From an uncultured Clostridia bacterium (lineage in GTDB: Bacteria; Bacillota; Clostridia; Oscillospirales; Ruminococcaceae), in assembly GCA_947627045.1 (NCBI GenBank), contig CANQUM010000004.1, positions 1 through 33,334 of the forward strand: a stretch of 33,334 nucleotides of DNA, written 5' to 3'. Each line of letters starts with the position of its first letter. Position 1 is the stretch's first letter. This document shows, piece after piece, positions 1 to 6,600 of this stretch. A program made the translations under genes and the position numbers. The notes below the pieces were generated by a model. That model worked only from the letters and a program-made list of their open reading frames with translations, ran no database searches and had not been told where the DNA came from.

Positions 1-177
1 AAAGTACTGACTGATAATCTGCGGTCTATGGAAGCGGACGGAATTATCACTCGCACTGTTTATCCAGAAGTTCCTCCCAAAGTGGAATATGCTTTATCAG
101 AATTAGGAAAAACAATAAAACCGATTCTTGATTCTATGGAACAATGGGGCAAGATGTATAAAACTTTTTCAAATTAA
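1..177 (+). CDS. HxlR-type winged-helix regulator, C-terminal end (5' truncated)
   Basis: The window opens inside this gene; 58 codons remain before TAA. The visible residues include LTDNLRSMEADGIITRTVY, followed by PPKVEYALSELGKT and a final helix with EQWGK. This is the recognition helix, wing and C-terminal helix arrangement of HxlR/MarR-like winged-helix DNA-binding proteins; the VEYxLxxxGxxLxPIL pattern is characteristic of HxlR. Such proteins usually act as small dimeric repressors or activators that respond to redox or electrophile stress and control a neighbouring gene. The next gene, a manganese catalase, converges on it, so the real target is probably upstream of the window. A strong terminator follows directly. 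Confidence 0.85.
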   Translation, partial: KVLTDNLRSMEADGIITRTVYPEVPPKVEYALSELGKTIKPILDSMEQWGKMYKTFSN

Positions 178-180
178 AAA

Positions 181-219
181 CGGCGGTCATCTGTATTAGA
201 TGACTGCCGCTTTATTTTT
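181..219. terminator. Bidirectional rho-independent terminator
   Basis: A GC-rich stem of about 12 bp (CGGCGGTCATCT with AGATGACTGCCGC, loop GTATT) is followed on the plus strand by TTTATTTTT. The upstream AAAAA on the other side gives a T-run for the minus strand. It lies between the converging HxlR gene and the manganese catalase gene and probably ends both. Confidence 0.9.
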
Positions 220-221
220 CC

Positions 222-890
222 TTAGCTGAATGACGGAGGCGTTACATCTGTATGAGAAAAGCTGTTATCCGACGAAGACGGCTCAGACATACTGAAATAC
301 ATCTTCGCAGCTTTGGTCGTTCCAAAATCACGATTTGAACCCGTTTTCTGCACCTTGTTAAACGCCTCTCTGAATAAAGCATTGTGCGCCTCTTCTCTGT
401 TAAGAAGAAAATCTATAGTTCCTTTTACTTTCTTATCATCGATCTGTCTGTAAAGATACTCGTAAACTACCTTTGCCCTTTGCTCAGACGCTATGTTTGA
501 AAGCAAATCTGCACACAAATCTCCCGTAACAGAAACATAATCCCCCGTCCACGAATAGCCTGACGCATTTATTAGACCAGGATTTAATCCCAATAGAACG
601 TGAGTCTCGATTTCGCCTGCGGGAACCGTTTTTGCATCTACATCATGACCGTTAAGCAGATTTATAGTCTCTGCCACCATTTCCATATGACCTAGCTCCT
701 CCGCCGCAATATCAAGAAACAAATCCTTAATTTCTGGGTCTTTTATTCTGAAGCTCTGCGACATATACTGTAATGCCGCTTTCAACTCGCCGTTCGCGCC
801 GCCTAACTGCTCCTGCATCAATGCCGCATACTGCGGATTTGGCTTTTCAACTTCTACCGGGTGAAATAACTGTTTTTCGTGCTTGAACAT
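222..890 (-). CDS. Manganese (non-haem) catalase, CotJC-like
   Basis: This 222-residue protein belongs to the ferritin-like dimanganese catalase family, which dismutates hydrogen peroxide; clostridial and bacilli versions are often spore-coat or stress proteins (CotJC type). The metal ligands are in place: E35 in GELKAAL, E65 and H68 in the EELGHME motif, E136 in SEQRAK and H169 in REEAHN. The E136-H169 spacing of 33 equals the E148-H181 spacing known from the Lactobacillus plantarum enzyme. It is shorter than the about 266-residue plantarum enzyme, mainly at the C-terminal end, which here is a Ser-rich tail. The start has GGGAAGGTG just upstream. A weak promoter candidate, TTGTAG-17-TGTATA, lies at about 947-970 on the minus strand and its -35 overlaps the palindrome TGTAGACTACA (959-969), a possible operator. 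Confidence 0.93.
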   Translation of the reverse strand: MFKHEKQLFHPVEVEKPNPQYAALMQEQLGGANGELKAALQYMSQSFRIKDPEIKDLFLDIAAEELGHMEMVAETINLLNGHDVDAKTVPAGEIETHVLLGLNPGLINASGYSWTGDYVSVTGDLCADLLSNIASEQRAKVVYEYLYRQIDDKKVKGTIDFLLNREEAHNALFREAFNKVQKTGSNRDFGTTKAAKMYFSMSEPSSSDNSFSHTDVTPPSFS

Positions 891-973
891 ATAAACACCT
901 TCCCTTTATTTTTTTATTATTGTTTCCTGAATTTCTTGAAATATACAAAAGTTTTTTGTGTAGACTACAAAAG

Positions 974-1005
974 TATCCCTATCAAACTGTGCTTTGATAG
1001 GGATA
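974..1005 (-). terminator. Perfect 13-bp hairpin, probable terminator of the membrane-protein gene
   Basis: TATCCCTATCAAA and TTTGATAGGGATA pair perfectly around a 6-base loop. On the minus strand the stem is followed by CTTTTG, a poor U-run, so termination may be weak. It lies about 120 bases after the stop of the minus-strand membrane-protein gene and before the manganese catalase promoter region. Confidence 0.55.
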
Positions 1006-1124
1006 GATAATAACATCATTAATTTTCATTTTTTCTGTTTAATAAAGTCTCTTTTTGTTTTCAAATTCTTTTTTCGTGATTGCTTCATTTGTATTTTCTC
1101 GAACTTTCAGCATATATAACTTAA

Positions 1125-1556
1125 TTATTTTTCAATCTTATTATTAAAAATCATATCCGAGATACCTAATAATATAACAGCAATGATATTGAATAAAACA
1201 TATAAGTACATTCCTATGCCAATCATATCTGAATTACTATTCGCTGATAATAAAATAATCAAACACAAAACTGGAATTAATCCTATAATATTTAAAATAA
1301 TTGCTACTGTTTTTGATCTTTTTTCTCTACCAAACATGGTCACTATAACAGCAATCAACGAAAAAATGACAGAAAAAATTATTGCAATTACAGTTGTACT
1401 CTCATTCTCGCCGCTTTTGCCAAGAAAAGAAAAGAAATTATAATTGTCAACACCTCCCCAAGAATCCATTGAAATAACTGGACAGAATAAAATAATGATC
1501 AGCGAAACTAATGATGGTATCCCTGATATTATTCTTTTTGGATTAAATTTACTCAT
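1125..1556 (-). CDS. Small four-helix membrane protein of unknown function
   Basis: I do not recognise this 143-residue family. It has four likely membrane helices at about residues 10-30, 54-75, 84-104 and 112-135, a loop between the first two carrying NYNFFSFLGKSGENEST, and a basic GREKRSK loop between helices 2 and 3, which suggests the ends are cytoplasmic. The start is well supported by AGGAGG. It is transcribed divergently from an XRE-family repressor gene, and the intergenic region carries a consensus promoter for it overlapped by an inverted repeat, so it is probably the regulated target of that repressor. A bacteriocin-immunity or stress-membrane role is possible but not shown by the sequence. 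Confidence 0.7.
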   Translation of the reverse strand: MSKFNPKRIISGIPSLVSLIIILFCPVISMDSWGGVDNYNFFSFLGKSGENESTTVIAIIFSVIFSLIAVIVTMFGREKRSKTVAIILNIIGLIPVLCLIILLSANSNSDMIGIGMYLYVLFNIIAVILLGISDMIFNNKIEK

Positions 1557-1587
1557 TTAAAAACCTCCTAAAAATTTTTATATATTT

Positions 1588-1616
1588 ATTATACATGAAT
1601 ATTCGTGTAAAGTCAA
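1588..1616 (-). promoter_or_regulatory. Sigma-A promoter for the four-helix membrane protein
   Basis: On the minus strand TTGACT (complement of 1611-1616) and TATAAT (complement of 1588-1593) are separated by 17 bases, close to consensus, about 30 bases upstream of the AGGAGG ribosome site. The spacer contains half of an inverted repeat described separately. Confidence 0.8.
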
Positions 1617-1635
1617 TACATAATATTTCATGTAT
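1591..1635. promoter_or_regulatory. Inverted repeat in the divergent promoter region, probable XRE operator
   Basis: ATACATGAATATT at 1591-1603 and AATATTTCATGTAT at 1622-1635 are imperfect inverted copies. The first copy overlaps the -10/spacer of the leftward promoter; the second abuts a TATAAT at 1638-1643 that would serve the rightward repressor gene (no good -35 seen). A repressor dimer on each copy could silence both directions. The assignment to the neighbouring XRE protein is inferred from position. Confidence 0.55.
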
Positions 1636-1677
1636 GCTATAATTGTGAAAATAGTATAAAAAGGCAGATGAAATTTT

Positions 1678-1896
1678 GTGTATTATTACCGTCGTCTTCG
1701 TGACTTGCGAGAGGACAACGACTTAAAACAGCGTGAAATAGCAGCAATCTTGCAAACCACACAACAAGTTTATAGTGAATATGAAAAAGGTATAAGAGAA
1801 ATTCCTCTGCACAAAATCATCATACTTGCGAAATACTACAACATAAGTCTTGACTATTTGACTAATCTAACTAATGTTAAAAGAAAATTAAAATAG
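1678..1896 (+). CDS. XRE/Cro-C1-type helix-turn-helix regulator
   Basis: This 72-residue protein is a single HTH_3-type domain: RRLRDLREDNDLKQREIAAILQ is the first part and the turn TTQQVYSEYEKGIREIP the recognition part, ending in LAKYYNISLDYL, the usual closing helices. It has no effector or dimerisation extension. The start is GTG with AAGG 13 bases upstream, because an in-frame stop lies 9 bases before. It is divergent from the four-helix membrane-protein gene and likely represses that gene and itself through the inverted repeat between them. A hairpin terminator follows immediately. Confidence 0.88.
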   Translation: MYYYRRLRDLREDNDLKQREIAAILQTTQQVYSEYEKGIREIPLHKIIILAKYYNISLDYLTNLTNVKRKLK

Positions 1897-1929
1897 ATGC
1901 TCTCAAATATTTAAGAGCATCTATTTTTA
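1895..1929 (+). terminator. Rho-independent terminator of the XRE gene
   Basis: AGATGCTCT and AGAGCATCT form a 9-bp stem followed by ATTTTTAT, starting at the stop codon of the regulator gene. Confidence 0.85.
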
Positions 1930-1965
1930 TAAAATACAGCTAAATACATATTAATCTTATTTTTT

Positions 1966-1993
1966 AATAAAAACCCCCTGTTACAACAGGGGG
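1966..1993 (-). terminator. Rho-independent terminator of the Fn3-like secreted protein gene
   Basis: CCCCCTGT and ACAGGGGG pair around a 4-base loop; on the minus strand the stem is followed by TTTTTATT. It lies 45 bases after the stop of the secreted-protein gene. Confidence 0.9.
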
Positions 1994-2038
1994 CAATTTA
2001 TTTACTTTAAATGATTTAACGGTGCATTAAAAAAATGT

Positions 2039-2992
2039 TTATTTTACCTTGACCTTCTTTGCCTTATTAATCCAATTACCGTACTCCATTTTTACATTTC
2101 CAAAAGCATCTTTGTATGTAGCATATGCTCTGACACGAACATAGTAAATCTTTTTGCGCTTTATATTACTGTTTTGAATAATTAACTTTTTCTTTAACGT
2201 ATGTACATTATACACTGTTTTTTTGAAATTTCTCTTTTTAGATACCTGTACTTGATAACCATCTGCTTTTTTGATCTTTTTCCAGCTTACAGTAATTTTT
2301 TTCTTTGCCTTGCTTTTTACTTTCAAATTTTTGATTTTTGCTTTTTTAACCGCATTTTTTGCTGATGATCTGTCCTTTGAAACAGCAGAGGCACTGCGTG
2401 TAGTTTTGGCAGGCAGAATTGTATTTGTTTTTTTACTGTACGAATAATTACAGCGCTTACAATCATAGTAGGTCGCAAACGAATATACGTCGATATTAAA
2501 ATCATGAGTATGCGGAGTAATTATCAAACTCAAAGTAGTTGTTGCATTTCCGGATGATTCATACTCATAAGTACTAAATGGGTAATATCCGACCTCAACA
2601 TAATATGTTTTACCCTTTATACATTCCGCTACTGACATTACATCATTATAGTATTGATTGTAATACCCACCATGATTAACAATTTTTCCAAAATTGTCTG
2701 TAACTTCTACAGTTGCATTTGACGTACCATCTGCCTTTGTTTTCCAACCTGTTAAAGTAAAATTAAAATAACCTGTATATGGTGCAACAAATGAATAATA
2801 TTTTCCACTGTCAAAATAATAATCATCACTAAATTCACCATACTTCAATGTGACAGATCTTGTTTCGTTAAGCGATATTGACTCCGCCGTTTGTACACTA
2901 TTAACACTATCTGCATATACCGTACCCGCCGTTGTAAAAACTGATACAATCATCACTAATGTTGTAAACAATCCAATAATTTTTCGTCTCAT
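2039..2992 (-). CDS. Secreted protein with PPC-like and lysine-rich Fn3-like domains
   Basis: The 317-residue product has a clear signal peptide (RRK followed by a hydrophobic stretch to about residue 24, likely cut after VYA at 25-27). Residues about 45-160 look like a beta-sandwich of the pre-peptidase C-terminal type, with YYSFVAPYTGYFNFTL and repeated Tyr/Gly strands. A CxxC pair sits at C178 and C181. Residues about 218-317 form a very basic Fn3-like domain: IKNLKVKSKAKKKITVSWKK, then ADGYQVQVS and IYYVRVRAY. No sortase motif or C-terminal helix is seen, so the Lys-rich domain may hold it on anionic wall polymers (inference). This Fn3 type is common in Ruminococcus and relatives. The start has GGAGG. 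No enzyme motif was recognised. Confidence 0.75.
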   Translation of the reverse strand: MRRKIIGLFTTLVMIVSVFTTAGTVYADSVNSVQTAESISLNETRSVTLKYGEFSDDYYFDSGKYYSFVAPYTGYFNFTLTGWKTKADGTSNATVEVTDNFGKIVNHGGYYNQYYNDVMSVAECIKGKTYYVEVGYYPFSTYEYESSGNATTTLSLIITPHTHDFNIDVYSFATYYDCKRCNYSYSKKTNTILPAKTTRSASAVSKDRSSAKNAVKKAKIKNLKVKSKAKKKITVSWKKIKKADGYQVQVSKKRNFKKTVYNVHTLKKKLIIQNSNIKRKKIYYVRVRAYATYKDAFGNVKMEYGNWINKAKKVKVK

Positions 2993-3066
2993 TTTAACTT
3001 TCCTCCGTTAATTTTTATTTTAATATTGATTTATCAATTTTATCTTCACACAAATATTTCATAACT

Positions 3067-3516
3067 CTAATTACTGAAATATTTTTCATCCAGATTCTTT
3101 GCGGCAAGCTCCACCAATTCAACGCAGGGTCTTTTTTTATAATAACCTTCCGTTCTCAGCTCGGGAATTGGACTGTCTGCACCCTTTTTGGAAAGGCCCA
3201 AAAGCTCTCTGCATATTATCGAGCCATTTTGCTGTCTAAACTTTTCCGCTAATTCCTGAATGTTTTTATAATGCTCCGCTTTGGCTTTATTATCTTTTAC
3301 ATCGTAACCGCCCTCTAACATTCCCGCAGCCATAAAAGAACCTGTCAATGCGCCGCAAACCTCTCTCATTCTTCCCATTCCGCCGCCAAATGACGATGAT
3401 ATTTTAAGCGCAGTATCCAAATCAAGTCCAAGTTCCTCTGCGTAAGCGCCAAAAACTGCTTGAGAGCAGTTATATCCGCTTTTAAAAAGCTCAACAGCTT
3501 TTTTTGAGTGATCCAT
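3067..3516 (-). CDS. C_GCAxxG_C_C family protein (putative redox or metal protein)
   Basis: This about 149-residue protein matches the C_GCAxxG_C_C family: an early Cys in SGYNCSQAV, then FGGGMGRM, then CGALTG, and two late Cys in IICRELLG and KRPCVE. The four spaced cysteines suggest a redox or metal/cofactor site, but the family's reaction is not established. I place the start at the second ATG (3516) because the AGGAG at 3525-3529 is 8 bases from it, whereas it touches the upstream ATG at 3522. It has its own promoter, TTGACA-18-TATAAT, so it is probably transcribed separately from the large operon upstream. Confidence 0.85.
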   Translation of the reverse strand: MDHSKKAVELFKSGYNCSQAVFGAYAEELGLDLDTALKISSSFGGGMGRMREVCGALTGSFMAAGMLEGGYDVKDNKAKAEHYKNIQELAEKFRQQNGSIICRELLGLSKKGADSPIPELRTEGYYKKRPCVELVELAAKNLDEKYFSN

Positions 3517-3547
3517 AAACATCTCTCCTAAAACTAAAATACATCTT

Positions 3548-3577
3548 ATTATATTACCATAAATATAAATATGTCAA
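3548..3577 (-). promoter_or_regulatory. Sigma-A promoter for the C_GCAxxG_C_C gene
   Basis: On the minus strand TTGACA (complement of 3572-3577) and TATAAT (complement of 3548-3553) are 18 bases apart, about 30 bases before the start. No convincing terminator is visible between this promoter and the stop of the giant surface-protein gene, so read-through from the large operon is possible. Confidence 0.8.
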
Positions 3578-3601
3578 TGTTATTTAGTTTAGTTAAGATA
3601 T

Positions 3602-6600
3602 TTATTGTTTTTTTGAACTACTGTGATTGTTCTTATAAATAATCAGTACTATCACAGCAGCAGCAATTAAAATAATTACTATCAATGCGGTGTATTTCAA
3701 TGCTGTGTTTGCCCATAAAATTTTTATAAAGCTTGTTGATACAGAAACATTAGTAAATGTTTCCTGATATGTATTGGTATTATTATCTGTATCGACTGAG
3801 CAATCAGAGCTGGTAATTCTAACCTGTTGATACAGACCTTCTTTAATATCAAATGAAAGCTTGCCTGAATTCTTTTCGAGCTCTTTATTTAACGCATCAT
3901 CTGATAAATCTATCGGAACAGATGTTATCTTTCCGTCTCTGTTTAATATTTCAACCTTTACTGATTTAAGCTTTCCTCCATCATCTGTAGGCATTATGTT
4001 TACTAATTGTTTATCTGTTTGATATCTGCCATCACTTTCAAGTCCCGAAACATCTACAACAGGTGCACTCTTATCAACAACAAAGTTCAGCTCTGCACTT
4101 TTCATATCACTGAATGCTTCATTATCAGCTTTATCCTTAGAAGTAACTACTACTTTATACTCTCCCTCATTTTCAAATAACGATTTATTTATTTTATATG
4201 TATACTCGTTCCAGTTTTCATCATCACTTTTTACAACAGTATAATCACTTCCCTCATTTAACTCGTTGTCATTAACAGTAACAGAATACGATTTAAGAGT
4301 ATCTACGTTAGTTTCAATAACAGTTATATCATTATAAACTGCTTGAACATAATAATCATTTTTTAATACATTTGTATTGTCGTTAAACCTAAATGTAGAA
4401 CCATTTCTGTTAACTGTAAAATCTACAATTGAAATCTCAGATGAACACTTCTTTATACTTTTTTTGCCGTTTTTATCGTAACCAATTACGGAATCATATT
4501 CATTACCGGCTTTATCAACAACTTTACATTTCAAAGAATAAAAACCGTCAGAATCTAAATTTTCCACTACATACTTTTTTCCGTTCTTTATTTGCTCAAT
4601 TGCTCCTAATTCTACAGACTTTCTTTCAACACTTCTTTTTTCAGAGTTATAAAAATCTGCAGCAAGTTCAGGTTCAAATACATCAAAATTTGGGTCTGTA
4701 GCAACTAATTCAAAACCTATATTACCATTCTCATTATTAGCAGACCTATCAACTATATTATTTATAGCAACAATAGGACTAGTCTGATCTAAATAAAATT
4801 CATCACTTATTGTATTTTCTGATTTGTTTCTTGATTTATCTTCTGCAGAAATATTTACAGAATATTTAGCGTCTTGAATAAAGCTAACTGTTGCAGTATG
4901 CGTATCTCCTGTTGAAGTCCATTCGCTAACTTTGGGCAAATTAATATCCCCATTGCCATCAGCGGAAATATCAACATTTATTCTGTCCGGTGCAAAATTA
5001 TGTTCAACAACCGTAATTGTTGCAGTACGCACATCTTTATAATAATGTTCGTTTTGAGATGAGTTATTATCGTATGCCATTGAAATATCAGGCGATATTT
5101 TATCAATTGTAAATTCCTTAGGTGCTGCTGAATTATTATAGTTTACATCGCTGTTCTTGTTGCCCGCCGAATCAGTAACTGAAATATCGAATTTATAATC
5201 ACCGTCATCAGAATAAGTTAATGTGGCAGTATGCAGTTCCGTTCCCTCTACTGATTTCCAGTCTGATATTTTAGGAACAGAACCTTCAGAATTTTCTATT
5301 TTGACATCAACATATTTTGAATTAAAGTTTCTCTCTGAAATTGAAATTGTAGCTGTTCTTGATTTATTAAAATATGCTTTTCCGTCTGATATATCGGAAT
5401 CATTGTTATCATATGTAACTGAAATTTTCGGTCTTGACGTATCAATTTTAAGTTTCGTAATTTCTGTATGACTATTTCCTGAATTATCCTCAGCATAAAC
5501 AAGCAATTTTATATTATTACTGTTATTCAGTGATTTCTTAACAGTTACTTTTTTATTCAAAACCTGCTTGAGATCTTTCTGTGTAGGATTTTTCTTATTA
5601 AAATTATACAATGTACCAGATTGAGTTGGATTCTGCTTATCGTTATCCCTGATAACCTCATAAGTTACCTTTTTCAATCCAGAATATGTGTTGTTAATTA
5701 TTGGATCAACAACTTTTATATCCATATCAACATCTGTATTATAAATATTGTTTACAGTCTGATTATTTATTTTAACTGTTATCTCAGGTTTGATTAACTC
5801 TGCCAAAGGAGCTTTTTTATCAACAATTACTCCATTTGAACTTATATAGGTAACATTTCCGGCAAGGTCTGTTATTTTAAAATAAATAATAAATCGTTCA
5901 TTCTTTTCAACTGTAAATGGTCCGTTATAATTATTCCAATTATTTATATTGTCAAGTTCTTCAGCTGTTTTTAACTGCTTTTCTGTTTTACCATCAAATA
6001 TGTCTTTTATCCACTCGACGCTTTTTAAATCCGGCATACTGTTTTCATTGTCGTATTTAATATCCTCATAGCTTGCAGTTACTTTAAGAGAATTTTTGCT
6101 GTATAATCCAAACGTAAGTTTATTCAACAGCTTTTCCCATACACCAAGTTCTCCTATAGTAATTTTTCCAATTGGCTTTGTTTTATCAATAACAAAGTTT
6201 TGAGGAGTATATGAATCAGTATAATTAACAGAATCGTTTTTATTGTCCGCTATATCAGTACATTTTACACTAAAATGATAGTGTATATCTCCGAAAAACG
6301 GGACCTCTGCTTTATGTATATTACCTTCATAGTTTTCCCATATTGCACTGTACTTTTTACCGTTCTCTCTATAAATTTCAACCAAATTGCTGTCAAAATT
6401 CTTTTCCTCAATGGTAATTACAGCTTTTCTGTTAGAATTATAATAACCACAGTCATCAACGATACTGCTTGGCTTGTCATCATTAAACTCAACCTTAATC
6501 GAAGGATTGGTAACATCTATATTCAATTGAATTTCTTCTTCTTTTACATTACCAGCCCTATCATAAGCTCTAAATGTTACTTTTACATCACTATAATTCC

